64,000 nt of DNA. Source: Deltaproteobacteria bacterium (GTDB lineage: Bacteria; Desulfobacterota; Desulfuromonadia; Desulfuromonadales; Geopsychrobacteraceae). This document shows, in pieces, positions 1 to 13,934 of this stretch. Made by a program: the position numbers and the translations under genes. Position 1 is the first letter of the stretch, and each line of letters opens with the position of its first letter. Under the pieces are notes generated by a model. That model made no database searches and had not been told where the DNA came from. It saw only the letters and a program-made list of their open reading frames with translations. Where the stretch lies: the NCBI GenBank assembly GCA_024280485.1, contig JAJRQB010000117.1:50998-114997 (forward strand). Direction: 5' to 3'.

Positions 1-802
1 TAACCGAAACCAGTGATGAATCCTTGATCAGGCTGATAAACTGGCCCGCAAGTGGTGGAAGGACACGCTTGAGTGCCTGCGGCATGACGATATGGATCAT
101 GTTCTGCGTCGCGCTCATGCCGAGGGAACGGGCGGCTTCGGTCTGGCCTTTGGGGACCGACTGAATTCCAGCCCGGATGATCTCGGCGACATAGGCCCCG
201 GCAAAAATAGCCAGGGCACTGATGCCCGCCACCAGGCGACCGATATCGAGTACGGTGCCGAGGAAGAAATAAAAGATAAAGATCTGCACCAGCAGCGGGG
301 TGCCGCGAATGACCTCGACATAGAAGCTCGACAGGCTGCGCAACGTAGGATTTTTCGAAACTCGGCAGAGACCGGTCACCAGACCGATGATCAGACCGAA
401 GAAGCTGGCCGCCGCCGATAACCAGAGGGTCATCAGCATGCCCATGGTCAGGGGACCTGCTTTCCACTCGCTGTTGCTGCCGATGCTGTCGTCTTCGAAA
501 AGTTCTTCGCCCTCGGAGACTCTAAGGCTGTCAGTCTCTACTATGACACTGAACTTTTCGTCGGATTCACTCAGGTAGGCAACCGTTGACCGCCCATTGG
601 CATTACTGATGGAGAGAATCCGTCCATCGAAAGGGATATTTTCGAAGGTTTCTGCATGATAAAGAAAGTATTGCGGAACCCGATTCCAGCGCCAGGTGTA
701 ATCAATCTTCTTGGTTGCGACCCATAGGGAGGCACCGATAATGAATAGGATGGCGAAGGTCAAAATTCGCCAAGGCCAGATCTGCTTGGATAAGCTGTTC
801 AT
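1..802 (-). CDS. Polar amino-acid ABC transporter permease (partial, runs off left edge)
   Basis: Manual reverse-strand reading from ATG at 802 gives MNSLSKQIWPWRILTFAILF... then a GlnP/HisM-like permease with ...GTPLLVQIFIFYFFLGTVLDIGRLVAGISALAIFAGAYVAEIIRAGIQSVPKGQTEAARSLGM...; adjacent to a periplasmic binding protein. Confidence 0.85.
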   Translation of the reverse strand, partial: MNSLSKQIWPWRILTFAILFIIGASLWVATKKIDYTWRWNRVPQYFLYHAETFENIPFDGRILSISNANGRSTVAYLSESDEKFSVIVETDSLRVSEGEELFEDDSIGSNSEWKAGPLTMGMLMTLWLSAAASFFGLIIGLVTGLCRVSKNPTLRSLSSFYVEVIRGTPLLVQIFIFYFFLGTVLDIGRLVAGISALAIFAGAYVAEIIRAGIQSVPKGQTEAARSLGMSATQNMIHIVMPQALKRVLPPLAGQFISLIKDSSLVSV

Positions 803-845
803 CCGTTGATATCTTTCTGATTACTGTTGCTTCCAGACACAAAAA

Positions 846-883
846 AGGTGGCGGAACCGAGAGCTACTCTCGATTCCGCCACC
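846..883 (-). terminator. Rho-independent terminator after the binding-protein gene
   Basis: GGTGGCGGAAtCGAGAG-tag-CTCTCGgTTCCGCCACC followed by T-run on the - strand. Confidence 0.8.
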
Positions 884-893
884 AGTATCAAGC

Positions 894-1697
894 TTATTGT
901 TGCAGTTTCTTGACCCAGTCGTCGCTGCTGATCCACTTTGCATAAATCTTGTCGTAGGTTCCATCGTTCTTCATCTGGGCGAGGAAGTTGTTCAGCCAGT
1001 TGAGGAAGTCGGCGTTACCGTGACGGATGGCCCAACCGAGGGGCTCGTAGGTGAAGGGCTCGTCGAGAAAGAACAGCTTGCCTTCACTCTTCTGGGCGTT
1101 GGCAATTGCCATGTAGGGCAGGTCGTAAACAAATGCGTCGATCTTGCCGTTGACCAGGTCCATGACCCCTTCCTGTTCGGTTTCAAACGAGATGTAGGTC
1201 GCCTTGCTGATCATGCGCTTGGTGGCCTGCTCGCCGGTGGTGCCAAGCTTAGAACCGACCTTGTATTTCTTGTTGTTGAGATCTTTGTACGACTTGACGG
1301 CATCTGCATGTTGATTTTTCACCAGAATGCTCTGGCCGACAATAATATAGGGGTCAGCAAAGGCAATTTTCAGATTACGCTGAGCAGTGACGGTCATGCC
1401 ACTCATGATCATGTCATATTTTTTGGTGAGCAGAGCCGGGATGATTCCGTCCCAAGCGGTGCTGACCAGTTCGAGCTTTACGTCCATGGCCTTGGCGATA
1501 CGTTTAGCCATATCGACGTCAAAACCGATGATTTCACCTCTTTGATCGGTCATTTCGAAGGGCATGTAGCCTGGTTCCATGCCGACACGCAGGACACCAC
1601 GGTCCTGAATGTCGCTCAGGGTATCAGCCATAACAGCGCAGGGAAGGGCAGCCAGCAGCAGGAAGAGTGCGCTTAGCAACAGGGCGAATCTTTTCAT
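894..1697 (-). CDS. Periplasmic amino-acid-binding protein of an ABC transporter
   Basis: ORF with signal peptide MKRFALLLSALFLLLAALPCAVMA and SBP family 3 motifs (GVLRVGMEPGYMPFEM..., GFDVDMAKRIA); SD CGGAGG upstream of the ATG at 1697. Confidence 0.9.
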   Translation of the reverse strand: MKRFALLLSALFLLLAALPCAVMADTLSDIQDRGVLRVGMEPGYMPFEMTDQRGEIIGFDVDMAKRIAKAMDVKLELVSTAWDGIIPALLTKKYDMIMSGMTVTAQRNLKIAFADPYIIVGQSILVKNQHADAVKSYKDLNNKKYKVGSKLGTTGEQATKRMISKATYISFETEQEGVMDLVNGKIDAFVYDLPYMAIANAQKSEGKLFFLDEPFTYEPLGWAIRHGNADFLNWLNNFLAQMKNDGTYDKIYAKWISSDDWVKKLQQ

Positions 1698-1775
1698 CTG
1701 AACCTCCGTGGGTAAGAAATTAAATTGGTAGTGACGATCACCGCTAGGCGGCAAACGGATTTAAAACCGTGTAAT

Positions 1776-1931
1776 CTAGTAAGATTTCCCCTCATCGAGC
1801 AGTTCTGAAATCATCATCGGCGTTTGGCATTCAGGACAGTCTGGAAAGTCCTCGATCGGCAGGGTGATAATCTGGGTATATCTGCAGATGGGGCAGATGA
1901 CTTCTACCGATTCCTTTTTACCTCTTTCCAT
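1776..1931 (-). CDS. Small zinc-ribbon-like protein (51 aa)
   Basis: Manual reading: MERGKKESVEVICPICRYTQIITLPIEDFPDCPECQTPMMISELLDEGKSY, two CPxC knuckles; not in the supplied ORF track (too short). Confidence 0.6.
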   Translation of the reverse strand: MERGKKESVEVICPICRYTQIITLPIEDFPDCPECQTPMMISELLDEGKSY

Positions 1932-2052
1932 GATATCTTGCGCCGCTCCCACATAGCGTTAACGATCAAAAAAATATTTGAGCTCATCGAAGTTGCTTAT
2001 ATCACAATCCTGCTGCGCCGAACAAGAATATTACCACAACGGAAACAATTGA

Positions 2053-2982
2053 ATGCCGAAGGCTCTGAAAAACAACCGTCAACAACGTTTTGCCGAATTT
2101 ATGCTGGTTACGGTAACCCTCTTCTGGGGCGCAACCTTTCCCATCGTAAAAGAGGCCATCGAACTCTTGCCGGTGATGGCTTTTTTATGGATCCGTTTCG
2201 CACTGGCGGCGGTACTGCTTGGATTCATGGCGGGCAGGAGTGGTTTTGCTACCTTAGGAAAACAGGGCTGGCGCAAGGGGATTCTGCTCGGCACTTTGCT
2301 TTTTTTGGCCTATCTATTTCAAACCTTCGGCCTCGAGCGTACCAGTTCGGCGAACGCCGGGTTTCTGACCGGGCTCAATGTGGTCTGGGTTCCGCTGCTG
2401 GCAGGCCCACTGCTTAAGAAACCAGCGGCCTTCGGCGCAAAGATCGGTGTAACAATTGCGCTTTCTGGATTAATTCTGCTGACCTGGCAAAGCCCCTGGT
2501 CTTTGAATCCCGGCGACATCCTGGTGCTGATCTGTTCTCTTTTCGTCGCCTTGCATATTCTTGGGCTCGATCGGTTCACTGCGGGCTACGACGCACGCGC
2601 ACTGACCTTTGTCCAGATCGCCACGATGGCGGTGCTAGGCTGTGTCGGCAGCTTGATCTTTGAGCCGGTCAGCTGGCCGCGTGAGTGGCCAACCTCGCTG
2701 ATTTCAGCCTTTCTGATTACGGCAATTCTGGCAACGGCCTATGCCTTTTGGGCGATGACCAAATACCAACGCTTGACAACCCCGACACGCGCAGCACTCA
2801 TCTACACCCTTGAACCGGTGTGGGCCGCGATATTTTCGGTCTGGTTGCTAAATGAAGAATTGACCTCAATGGCCTGGGCAGGGGGTTGCCTGATTGTTGG
2901 CGGGATGGTGTTTGCCGAGGCCTGGCCGATGCTCAGGCGTAAAAATAATTATCTGATCGCCGATACGGATCTGAACGGTTAG
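2053..2982 (+). CDS. EamA/DMT-family transporter
   Basis: 309 aa multi-TM ORF with EamA repeats (FWGATFPIVKEAI; YTLEPVWAAIFSVWLLNEELTSMAWAGGCLIVGGMV). Confidence 0.9.
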   Translation: MPKALKNNRQQRFAEFMLVTVTLFWGATFPIVKEAIELLPVMAFLWIRFALAAVLLGFMAGRSGFATLGKQGWRKGILLGTLLFLAYLFQTFGLERTSSANAGFLTGLNVVWVPLLAGPLLKKPAAFGAKIGVTIALSGLILLTWQSPWSLNPGDILVLICSLFVALHILGLDRFTAGYDARALTFVQIATMAVLGCVGSLIFEPVSWPREWPTSLISAFLITAILATAYAFWAMTKYQRLTTPTRAALIYTLEPVWAAIFSVWLLNEELTSMAWAGGCLIVGGMVFAEAWPMLRRKNNYLIADTDLNG

Positions 2983-3119
2983 ATTCAGTTCCAGGCAGCG
3001 GACAGCTGGCGATTCGTCTCCTTTTCCTTTACAACACCATATATATAGCTTTAATATCTGCGGTTAGTTTGCCGCCATTGAATTGTTTTCTGCTACCCGT
3101 AGGTTAAATATACAACCGC

Positions 3120-4919
<1,800 letters not shown>

Positions 4920-4923
4920 AATT

Positions 4924-5592
4924 ATGGGTTTATTCAGAAAAAAAACGTTTGCAGTTGCCAACAAAAAACCTTGGTATCGTGAGTGGTCCGAGGCATTAAT
5001 TGTCGCTGTCATTTTGGCGTTAATTATCCGTACCTTTCTTTTTCAGGCATTCAAGATCCCCTCGGGTTCGATGCTGGATACTTTGTTGATTGGCGACCAT
5101 CTGCTGGTTAATAAGTTTATCTATGGGACTCAACTTCCATTTTCTGACCAACGTTTTTTAGCAATACGCAACCCTCAGCGCGGGGACGTAATCGTTTTTG
5201 AATTTCCCGGCGATGCTGACAAAACCTATTTCCAGCGCCGCGATTTTATTAAGCGAGTCATTGGTGAACCTGGTGACGAAGTAGAAATACGTGACAAGAA
5301 GGTCTACATCAACGGTGCGTTATATAGTATTCCTCAAGAAATCCATAAGGATTCACAGCTTGTTCCAGCGATAGCCAGCCCACGAGATTTTACTGGTCCG
5401 ATACGTGTTCCTGAAGGGAATTTTTTCGTCATGGGGGACAATCGCGACTACTCTTACGATAGTCGCTTCTGGGGTTTTGTTCCTCAAGAGAAGATCAAGG
5501 GAGCAGCCTTTATTAAATACTGGTCATGGAACTCTCAAGCAGGCTTACTAAACAAGGTTCGCTGGGGTCGCATCGGCCGCTCAATCAACTGA
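4924..5592 (+). CDS. lepB: Signal peptidase I
   Basis: 222 aa, PSGSML catalytic Ser box, GDNRDYSYDSRFWGFV box, N-terminal TM. Confidence 0.97.
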   Translation: MGLFRKKTFAVANKKPWYREWSEALIVAVILALIIRTFLFQAFKIPSGSMLDTLLIGDHLLVNKFIYGTQLPFSDQRFLAIRNPQRGDVIVFEFPGDADKTYFQRRDFIKRVIGEPGDEVEIRDKKVYINGALYSIPQEIHKDSQLVPAIASPRDFTGPIRVPEGNFFVMGDNRDYSYDSRFWGFVPQEKIKGAAFIKYWSWNSQAGLLNKVRWGRIGRSIN

Positions 5593-5667
5593 AATTCTAA
5601 CAATATTGAAGTTGACTTTGCGCGCCCCCTATTGCTAATGTCTGGCGATTAAATTCAATAACCCTTT

Positions 5668-5768
5668 AAGTCGATCCGAGAGATCAGCAAGGGACACAAA
5701 TGAAACAACCATATACAAAAGCCTTTAAGAGTACCTGTACACCTACGTGTGTGTCAGGTACTTTTTTT
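5668..5768 (+). promoter_or_regulatory. PyrR-dependent pyr attenuator leader (binding loop plus terminator)
   Basis: TCGATCCGAGAGATCAGCAAGGGACACAAATG resembles the PyrR RNA binding loop; followed by terminator AGTACCTG-TACAC...GTGTCAGGTACTTTTTTT directly before pyrR. Confidence 0.75.
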
Positions 5769-5776
5769 ATGTCTGA

Positions 5777-6331
<555 letters not shown>

Positions 6332-6342
6332 TTCTGGAGGAT

Positions 6343-7281
6343 ATGATGAACTTTCCACATCGTCATGTGCTGGGCATTAAACAGTTCAACGCGGAAGAGT
6401 TGAGCTTCATTCTTGATACGGCAGAAAGTTTCAAGGAGATTAATACCCGCAGTATCAAAAAAGTACCAACCCTGCGCGGTAAAACAATAATCAATCTTTT
6501 TTTTGAAGCAAGCACCAGGACACGGACCTCTTTTGAGATCGCGGGCAAGCGACTTTCTGCTGACACAGTCAATATCAGTGGTTCTTCCTCCTCAGTTGTT
6601 AAAGGAGAGACGCTTGAAGATACGGCTCGCAATATTGAGTCGATGCACCCTGACATTATAGTCATGCGCCACAGCGCCAGCGGATCTTGTGATTATCTGG
6701 CTGCCCGCCTGAATTGCGCGGTTGTTAACGCCGGGGATGGTACGCATGAGCACCCAAGCCAGGCTCTACTTGACGCCTTTACCATCCGTCAGCACAAAGG
6801 GAGTATTGCCGGACTGAAAGTCGCCATTATTGGAGATATCACTCATAGCCGAGTGGTTCGCTCCAACATTGACTGTCTCAATAAACTGGGGGCTGATGTC
6901 GTGATCAGTGGCCCCAAAACCATGCTGCCACCAGGACTTGAAAGACTGGGTTGCCAGGTCGCAGCAAATCTGACAGAAGCCTTGAAAGATGCTGATGTCG
7001 TGATGATGTTGCGCATTCAGCTTGAACGACAGGGGAAAACACTGCTTCCTTCATTGCGAGAATATTCCCGTTACTTCGGCCTGAATGAAACCAACCTCAA
7101 GCTAGCCAAGCCAGATGCTATCGTCATGCACCCCGGACCGATGAATCGTGGCGTAGAAATTTCGACTGCCGTTGCTGATGGACCACAGAATGTTATTCTC
7201 GACCAGGTAGAAAACGGTGTAGCCGTCCGGATGGCGCTCCTCTACCTGGCAGCAGGTGGCGAAAAGATAACTGAAGATTGA
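6343..7281 (+). CDS. pyrB: Aspartate carbamoyltransferase catalytic subunit
   Basis: [19 protein letters not shown] and [12 protein letters not shown] motifs. Confidence 0.97.
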   Translation: MMNFPHRHVLGIKQFNAEELSFILDTAESFKEINTRSIKKVPTLRGKTIINLFFEASTRTRTSFEIAGKRLSADTVNISGSSSSVVKGETLEDTARNIESMHPDIIVMRHSASGSCDYLAARLNCAVVNAGDGTHEHPSQALLDAFTIRQHKGSIAGLKVAIIGDITHSRVVRSNIDCLNKLGADVVISGPKTMLPPGLERLGCQVAANLTEALKDADVVMMLRIQLERQGKTLLPSLREYSRYFGLNETNLKLAKPDAIVMHPGPMNRGVEISTAVADGPQNVILDQVENGVAVRMALLYLAAGGEKITED

Positions 7282-7308
7282 GTCCCAGGTCCTGAAGAGG
7301 AGAAGTCC

Positions 7309-8583
7309 ATGAGCAGTATTTTGATTAAAAATGGCCGGATCATTGACCCGGCAAATAATATCGATGCAACACTCGATCTGCTGATTGAAGACGGTAAGAT
7401 CGTTAATATCGGGGAGTCTCTCAATGTTCAAGCTGCCCAGGTGATCGATGCCAGCGGTTTACTGGTGACACCAGGCCTCGTAGATATGCACGTTCACTTA
7501 CGTGATCCAGGCCTTGAATATAAAGAAGATATCATCAGCGGCACCAAATCCGCTGCTGCAGGTGGGGTCACTTCTATTGCCTGCATGCCGAACACCACGC
7601 CAGTCATCGATAATTTGGCAATCTGTCGGTATGTCATCTCCAAGGCTCAAGAGCAGGGGAGTGCTAACGTTTTTCCGATTGGCAGCATAACCAAAGGGCT
7701 CAAGGGTGAAATTCTGTCCGAAATGGGTGAGCTCAAAGATGGTGGCTGTGTCGCCTTCTCTGACGATGGTTTGCCTGTTGCAAGTAGTGAATTAATGCGG
7801 CGTGCGCTGGAGTATGCCGACACCTTTGATGCTCTAATCATCTCACATGCTGAAGATCTATCACTGGTAGCTGGCGGTGTCATGAATGATGGCTATGTTT
7901 CAACAGAGCTTGGGCTTAAGGGAATTCCCTGGGTCGCCGAAGACGCCATGACGGCTCGCGATATCATGCTGGCAGAATTTACCGGTGGCCGCGTTCACAT
8001 GGCTCATGTTTCAACCAAAGGCTGTATAGAGATGATTCGTCAGGCAAAAAAGCGTGGCGTTCGTGTAACCTGCGAGGCAACACCGCATCATTTCACCCTG
8101 ACTGATGAAGCTGTACGCGGTTACGATACCAACGCCAAAATGAACCCGCCTCTGCGCTCCCAGGCTGATGTGGATGCTATTCGTGCTGGTTTAGCTGATG
8201 GTACGATTGATGCGATCGCAACGGATCATGCCCCTCATCATATCGACGAGAAGAACGTTGAATTTGCAATTGCAATGAATGGCATAGTTGGCCTCGAAAC
8301 CATGTTGACCCTAACCCTGAATCTGGTTGAAGAGGGTGTTATTGATCTGAATCGTGCTATCGCTTTAATGAGTTCCCAGCCTTCGGCTGTACTCGGAATT
8401 GATCGTGGCACTCTCAGCAAGGGAGCGGTTGCCGATATTGCACTTATTGATCCGAAGCTGGAGTGGGAGCTTGTTCCCGAAGAGCTCCATTCAAAGAGTA
8501 AAAATACCCCTTTTGGCGGTTGGATGATGAAGGGCGCAGCAGTTAGAACTCTGCTTGCAGGAAAAACAGTTTTCGAAAGATAG
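7309..8583 (+). CDS. pyrC: Dihydroorotase
   Basis: [17 protein letters not shown] metal motif, ATDHAPHH, 424 aa. Confidence 0.97.
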   Translation: MSSILIKNGRIIDPANNIDATLDLLIEDGKIVNIGESLNVQAAQVIDASGLLVTPGLVDMHVHLRDPGLEYKEDIISGTKSAAAGGVTSIACMPNTTPVIDNLAICRYVISKAQEQGSANVFPIGSITKGLKGEILSEMGELKDGGCVAFSDDGLPVASSELMRRALEYADTFDALIISHAEDLSLVAGGVMNDGYVSTELGLKGIPWVAEDAMTARDIMLAEFTGGRVHMAHVSTKGCIEMIRQAKKRGVRVTCEATPHHFTLTDEAVRGYDTNAKMNPPLRSQADVDAIRAGLADGTIDAIATDHAPHHIDEKNVEFAIAMNGIVGLETMLTLTLNLVEEGVIDLNRAIALMSSQPSAVLGIDRGTLSKGAVADIALIDPKLEWELVPEELHSKSKNTPFGGWMMKGAAVRTLLAGKTVFER

Positions 8584-8644
8584 TATTTATAAAACAACCA
8601 TATAAGAACCAATATCTAGAATATGGATAAACTAAGAGGATTCA

Positions 8645-9778
8645 ATGAAAGCTATTCTTGCACTAGCAGATGGACGCTACTTCACCGGCCGCTCTCTGGG
8701 CGCTCTCGGTGAGATTAGTGGAGAAGTTGTATTCAATACCAGCATGGCGGGTTATCAGGAAATATTGACAGACCCTTCCTATCGCGGTGAGATCGTGACA
8801 ATGACTTATCCGCAGATAGGTAATACTGGGATAAACCTTGAGGACGTAGAATCTCGCCAACCATTTCTCTCGGCTTTTGTCGTTAAGGAGTCTTGTCCTT
8901 TCCCCAGCAATTGGCGTTCCCAGATGAGTCTCGATGCCTATCTGAAATCGCAAGCCATTGTTGGTATAGAAGGGATAGACACACGAGCGCTGGTGCGTCA
9001 TATCCGTGATCGTGGTGCCCAGACCGGGATTGTTTCGAGTGTTGACCTCGACCCGGAGAGCCTTATTGAAAAAGCGCGAAAGGCACCATCTATTGTTGGA
9101 CAGGACCTGGTTCAGGAAGTCAGCTGTCAACAAAAATATGCCTGGGATCAGGGCGTCTGGAACTTGGACGATGGATATACTGACGCTAGTAACGTTAAGC
9201 GTCCGCTCAAAATAGTGGCATTCGATTTCGGGATAAAGCAGAATATTTTGCGCAACCTGACCACGGCAGGCTGTGAAGTAACAGTCGTACCCGCCACAAC
9301 TTCTGCTGAAACCGTCTTGGCAATGGCCCCGGATGGTGTCTTCTTGAGCAACGGTCCTGGTGATCCAGGGCCCATTATTTATGCTCAAGAAACAATCAAA
9401 CAGTTGCTGGGCAAGGTTCCATTGTTTGGGATTTGTCTTGGTCACCAGTTATTGTCTATTGCTCTGGGCGGCAAAACCTATAAGCTGAAATTTGGTCACC
9501 GGGGCGCGAATCAACCGGTGCTCGACAAGGCGACCGGTAGAGTAGAGATTACCTCACAAAATCATGGCTTTGCAGTTGATATGCAGTCTCTCAATGATGA
9601 AATTGAGGTCAGCCACATCAACCTGAACGATCAAACGGTTGAAGGGATTAGTCACAAGGTTTATCCAGCATTCTCGGTTCAGTATCATCCGGAAGCATCT
9701 CCTGGGCCTCATGATGCTCATTATCTCTTCACGCGCTTTATAGACATGATCAAGGAATTCAAAAAAAACCAAGGTTAA
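8645..9778 (+). CDS. carA: Carbamoyl-phosphate synthase small subunit
   Basis: Class I amidotransferase [15 protein letters not shown]-term [16 protein letters not shown]. Confidence 0.97.
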   Translation: MKAILALADGRYFTGRSLGALGEISGEVVFNTSMAGYQEILTDPSYRGEIVTMTYPQIGNTGINLEDVESRQPFLSAFVVKESCPFPSNWRSQMSLDAYLKSQAIVGIEGIDTRALVRHIRDRGAQTGIVSSVDLDPESLIEKARKAPSIVGQDLVQEVSCQQKYAWDQGVWNLDDGYTDASNVKRPLKIVAFDFGIKQNILRNLTTAGCEVTVVPATTSAETVLAMAPDGVFLSNGPGDPGPIIYAQETIKQLLGKVPLFGICLGHQLLSIALGGKTYKLKFGHRGANQPVLDKATGRVEITSQNHGFAVDMQSLNDEIEVSHINLNDQTVEGISHKVYPAFSVQYHPEASPGPHDAHYLFTRFIDMIKEFKKNQG

Positions 9779-9814
9779 AAGCCCTGGTTGTTGCGTAATA
9801 GACAAGGACGTTCC

Positions 9815-12800
9815 ATGCCCAAGCGTACAGACATTAAAAAAATTCTTATTATCGGCGCCGGTCCGATTGTCATTGGTCAAGCCTGCGAGTTCGACTATAG
9901 CGGCACACAAGCCTGCAAAGCGCTTAAAGAAGAGGGGTTTGAGGTAATATTGCTCAACTCGAACCCTGCGACCATCATGACAGACCCGGATTTCGCTGAT
10001 CGAACCTATGTTGAACCGGTCAACCCGGCGACCCTGACCAAGATTATTGAGCAGGAACGGCCAGACGCTCTGTTGCCGACCATGGGAGGGCAGACTGCAC
10101 TGAATACCGCCGTTGCTGTTGCCGAAGATGGAACTCTCGAAAAATACGGGGTTGAACTGATCGGTGCCAATCTGCAGGCGATACAAAAAGCTGAGGATCG
10201 CACCCTGTTTAAAGAAGCAATGGCTCGCATCGGTTTATCTGTGCCACGTTCCGGTTTGGCTCACAATTACCAGGAAGCTATGGAGATCATAGAAGATATC
10301 GGCTTTCCGGCAATCATTCGACCTTCATTTACTCTAGGTGGAACCGGTGGGGGCATTGCCTATAATCTCGATGAATATAAAGAGATGGTGATTGCCGGCA
10401 TCGACGCCTCGCCGACGGATGAAGTTCTGATCGAAGAATCGGTGATTGGCTGGAAAGAGTATGAACTCGAGGTGATGCGCGACTCCGCGGACAATGTCGT
10501 AATTATCTGCTCGATTGAAAATCTGGATGCGATGGGCGTACACACCGGTGATTCAATCACCATTGCACCGGCACAGACCCTGACCGACAAAGAGTATCAG
10601 ATCCTGCGCAATGCCTCACTGGCCATCATTCGCGAGATCGGCGTAGATACCGGTGGCTCAAACGTTCAATTCGGCATCAACCCCCGCGATGGTCGACTGG
10701 TCGTTATCGAGATGAATCCGCGTGTATCCCGTTCTTCTGCCTTGGCCTCCAAGGCGACCGGCTTTCCGATTGCCAAGATCGCAGCGAAGCTTGCTGTCGG
10801 TTATCGCCTCGACGAAATACACAACGATATAACTCGCGAAACCCTGGCTTCCTTTGAGCCGACCATAGATTACGTTGTTACCAAAATTCCGCGGTTTACT
10901 TTCGAGAAATTTCCACAAGCCGATGCGCGTCTCACAACCCAGATGAAGTCTGTCGGCGAAGTCATGGCGATTGGGCGAACCTTCAAGGAGAGTTTTCAAA
11001 AAGCTCTGCGATCGCTGGAGATCGGTTCTCATGGTCTGGAAAGTCGTCTTTTTGATTGTCCTGACGATTATCAACGTTCGCTCAGCACTAGTGAGCTTAA
11101 CGAACTTCGTCAACATCTGAGTGTTCCCAACGCCGAACGCATCTGGCATCTGGCTGATGCAATGCGCGCTGGTTTCAGCATCGATGAAATCTATCAATTA
11201 AGCGGCATAGACCCTTGGTTCCTTAACAATATAAAGCAGATTCTTGAGATGGAAGAGCTTCTGGCTACCCAGAAGAATCAAGTTGCCAATGGTGATGAGA
11301 ACTGCCGCGAACTTTTGTTGGAAGCAAAAAAATACGGATTTTCAGATCGCCGACTGGCTGATCTTTGGGAGATCTCCGAGGAAGATGTGCGGCAACTCCG
11401 CCACAAGTTCAATATCCGTCCGGTCTTCAAGCGGGTTGACACCTGTGGCGCCGAGTTTGTTGCACATACGCCTTATCTCTATTCCACTTACGAAGAAGAG
11501 TGTGAAGCAGAGCCTACGGATAAGCGCAAAATCATGATTCTGGGAGGCGGGCCAAACCGTATAGGCCAAGGGATTGAATTCGATTACTGTTGTGTTCATG
11601 GAGCTTTCGCCCTTTCGAAGGCGGGCTTCGAGACAATTATGGTCAATTGCAACCCGGAAACCGTTTCAACAGATTATGACACCTCAGACCGACTTTACTT
11701 TGAGCCGCTAACTCTGGAAGATGTCCTTGAGGTCGTTGACAGAGAGAAGCCCGAAGGTGTCATTGTTCAATACGGTGGACAGACCCCACTGAAATTGGCT
11801 GTCGCTTTAGAAAAAGCTGGTGTGCCAGTCATCGGCACTTCACCAGACGCCATTGACCGAGCTGAAGACCGCGAACGTTTTCAGACTCTGTTGCACAAAT
11901 TAAACCTTCTACAACCCGAAAACGGCATTGCCCGCTCCTTTGAAGAGGCCCTTGTCATTGCCGACCGGATCGGTTACCCAGTTGTTGTCCGACCTTCTTA
12001 TGTGCTGGGCGGTCGTGCTATGGAGATCGTCTACGAAAAGGAACGCCTGCAGAACTACATGAAGTTTGCGGTAGAGGCTTCGCCAGAACATCCGGTCTTA
12101 ATCGACAGATTCTTGAAAGATGCGATCGAAGTCGATGTCGATGCTCTGGCTGATGGGACCGACGTCGTTATCGGCGGAATCATGCAGCACATTGAAGAAG
12201 CGGGGATCCATTCCGGAGATTCCGCCTGTGCATTGCCTCCCTATTCACTCACTCAAACGGTTATCGATGAGATTCGCCGGCAGACCATTGCTCTCGCCTT
12301 GGAGTTGCAGGTGATCGGCCTGATGAACATCCAGTTTGCGGTCAAGGGTGAAACGATCTACCTGATTGAGGTTAACCCACGTGCAAGTCGCACAGTCCCA
12401 TTCGTATCGAAGGCGACCGGTCGACAACTGGCTCAGATTGCAGCACGGGTTATGGCAGGAGAATCACTGAAGTCACAAAATGTCTCAGGAGATATTATTC
12501 CACGACATATCTCAGTAAAAGAAGCTGTTTTCCCCTTTGTAAAGTTCCCGGGAGTCGATACCTTGCTCGGTCCTGAGATGAAATCAACCGGCGAAGTCAT
12601 GGGGATAGATTTCGAGTTCGGTAAAGCCTTCGCCAAAGCCCAGATCGGGGCAGGGGTTAAACTTCCCGCTTCTGGCAAAATATTTGTCAGTGTCAAGGAT
12701 GTAGATAAAGAACGAATCCTTGATACAGTGAAAAGCTTATTGGCTGCGGGGTACAGTTTTGTTGCAACTCGAGGTACCGCTACCTACTTTCAGGAGCAAG

Positions 12801-13072
12801 GCATAGCAATAGAAGTTATCAATAAGGTTAAGGAAGGCCGGCCACATTGCGAAGATGCAATTAAGAGTAAAGAGATCTGCATGGTCTTCAACACCACCCT
12901 TGGTGCACAGTCGGTTGCGGACTCCTATTCGATACGGCGCTCAGCGCTGATGCACGAAGTAGCCTACTACACAACTGTTGCTGGAATTCGAGCGGTCACT
13001 GATGGTTTGCTGGCCATGAAACGGGAAACTCTTGACGTTACCCCGTTGCAGGAGTATTATTCAACATCGTAA
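9815..13072 (+). CDS. carB: Carbamoyl-phosphate synthase large subunit
   Basis: Duplicate ATP-grasp, [37 protein letters not shown]; internal start at 9815. Confidence 0.98.
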   Translation: MPKRTDIKKILIIGAGPIVIGQACEFDYSGTQACKALKEEGFEVILLNSNPATIMTDPDFADRTYVEPVNPATLTKIIEQERPDALLPTMGGQTALNTAVAVAEDGTLEKYGVELIGANLQAIQKAEDRTLFKEAMARIGLSVPRSGLAHNYQEAMEIIEDIGFPAIIRPSFTLGGTGGGIAYNLDEYKEMVIAGIDASPTDEVLIEESVIGWKEYELEVMRDSADNVVIICSIENLDAMGVHTGDSITIAPAQTLTDKEYQILRNASLAIIREIGVDTGGSNVQFGINPRDGRLVVIEMNPRVSRSSALASKATGFPIAKIAAKLAVGYRLDEIHNDITRETLASFEPTIDYVVTKIPRFTFEKFPQADARLTTQMKSVGEVMAIGRTFKESFQKALRSLEIGSHGLESRLFDCPDDYQRSLSTSELNELRQHLSVPNAERIWHLADAMRAGFSIDEIYQLSGIDPWFLNNIKQILEMEELLATQKNQVANGDENCRELLLEAKKYGFSDRRLADLWEISEEDVRQLRHKFNIRPVFKRVDTCGAEFVAHTPYLYSTYEEECEAEPTDKRKIMILGGGPNRIGQGIEFDYCCVHGAFALSKAGFETIMVNCNPETVSTDYDTSDRLYFEPLTLEDVLEVVDREKPEGVIVQYGGQTPLKLAVALEKAGVPVIGTSPDAIDRAEDRERFQTLLHKLNLLQPENGIARSFEEALVIADRIGYPVVVRPSYVLGGRAMEIVYEKERLQNYMKFAVEASPEHPVLIDRFLKDAIEVDVDALADGTDVVIGGIMQHIEEAGIHSGDSACALPPYSLTQTVIDEIRRQTIALALELQVIGLMNIQFAVKGETIYLIEVNPRASRTVPFVSKATGRQLAQIAARVMAGESLKSQNVSGDIIPRHISVKEAVFPFVKFPGVDTLLGPEMKSTGEVMGIDFEFGKAFAKAQIGAGVKLPASGKIFVSVKDVDKERILDTVKSLLAAGYSFVATRGTATYFQEQGIAIEVINKVKEGRPHCEDAIKSKEICMVFNTTLGAQSVADSYSIRRSALMHEVAYYTTVAGIRAVTDGLLAMKRETLDVTPLQEYYSTS

Positions 13073-13107
13073 GAATCAAACACCTTTACAAACAATATCG
13101 TTATCTA

Positions 13108-13144
13108 ACGACGGGCGGGATTTTCCCCGCCCGCCGTTTTTTTT
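13108..13144 (+). terminator. Rho-independent terminator between carB and greA
   Basis: CGACGGGCGGG-attttc-CCCGCCCGCCGTTTTTTTT. Confidence 0.85.
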
Positions 13145-13157
13145 CAAGGAGCAGAAT

Positions 13158-13634
13158 ATGAGCGGCTCACTTCCAGTGACTACAGATGGATATGCCCGTC
13201 TGCAAGAGGAATTGAAGAATCTTGTACGGATTGAACGACCTAAAGTAGTTCAGGATATTGCCGAAGCAAGGGCCCATGGCGACCTGTCTGAAAACGCTGA
13301 ATATGATGCAGCTAAAAACAAGCAGGGGTTTGTTGAAGGGCGGATCAAAGAACTGAATGACAAAATCGCTCGTGCACAAGTCATCAACCCGGCCGAGATC
13401 AACACTGAAAAGGTAGTATTTGGTGCAAAAGTGACCATCGTTGACATCGACACCGACGCTGAGGTGACCTATCAGATTGTCGGCGAAGATGAAGCCGAAA
13501 TTAAAGATGGTAAGATTTCGAATACGTCACCAGTAGGCCGCGCCCTAATTGGCCATGAAGTCGATGAAGAAATCAGTATTACAGTCCCTTCAGGTGTGAG
13601 GGTCTATGAAATTACGAACATCGAATATTCCTGA
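13158..13634 (+). CDS. greA: Transcription elongation factor GreA
   Basis: ARAHGDLSENAEYDAAKNKQGFVEGRI; start at 13158 after AAGGAG. Confidence 0.96.
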   Translation: MSGSLPVTTDGYARLQEELKNLVRIERPKVVQDIAEARAHGDLSENAEYDAAKNKQGFVEGRIKELNDKIARAQVINPAEINTEKVVFGAKVTIVDIDTDAEVTYQIVGEDEAEIKDGKISNTSPVGRALIGHEVDEEISITVPSGVRVYEITNIEYS

Positions 13635-13715
13635 CTACGCAATATAGCCTACTTGCTTTTTCCAAGTTATTTTGTGAGAATTAAAGCAATCGATAGCTAA
13701 TTTATGGAGATAAAA

Positions 13716-13919
13716 ATGAGTGCAAAAATTACTCGAGACATGACTTTTCACCAGATTCTGCAACTCGATTCACGCGTCGCCGGGGTATTAGGCGAGTTCA
13801 ATCTCGGTTGTGTCGGTTGCATGGGTGCCATGAATGAAACCCTCGAACAAGGTGCCATGGCTCACGGTCTTGACGTTGAAGACATCCTGACCGCCCTTAA
13901 CGGACTCTTTACCGAATAA
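13716..13919 (+). CDS. DUF1858-domain protein
   Basis: ITRDMTFHQILQLDSRVAGVLGEFNLGCVGCMGAMNETLEQGAMAHGLDVEDILTALN, typical DUF1858 with CxxC. Confidence 0.85.
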   Translation: MSAKITRDMTFHQILQLDSRVAGVLGEFNLGCVGCMGAMNETLEQGAMAHGLDVEDILTALNGLFTE

Positions 13920-13934
13920 AGAGGGGGAGGGCAG

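Noticed and set aside
897-1676. Long + strand ORF (259 aa)
   Set aside because: Antisense shadow of the amino-acid-binding protein gene; no recognisable domains
1824-2417. + strand ORF of 197 aa
   Set aside because: Overlaps the clear EamA transporter in another frame and the zinc-ribbon ORF; low-quality composition
8663-9445. - strand ORF of 260 aa opposite carA
   Set aside because: Shadow ORF of a housekeeping gene
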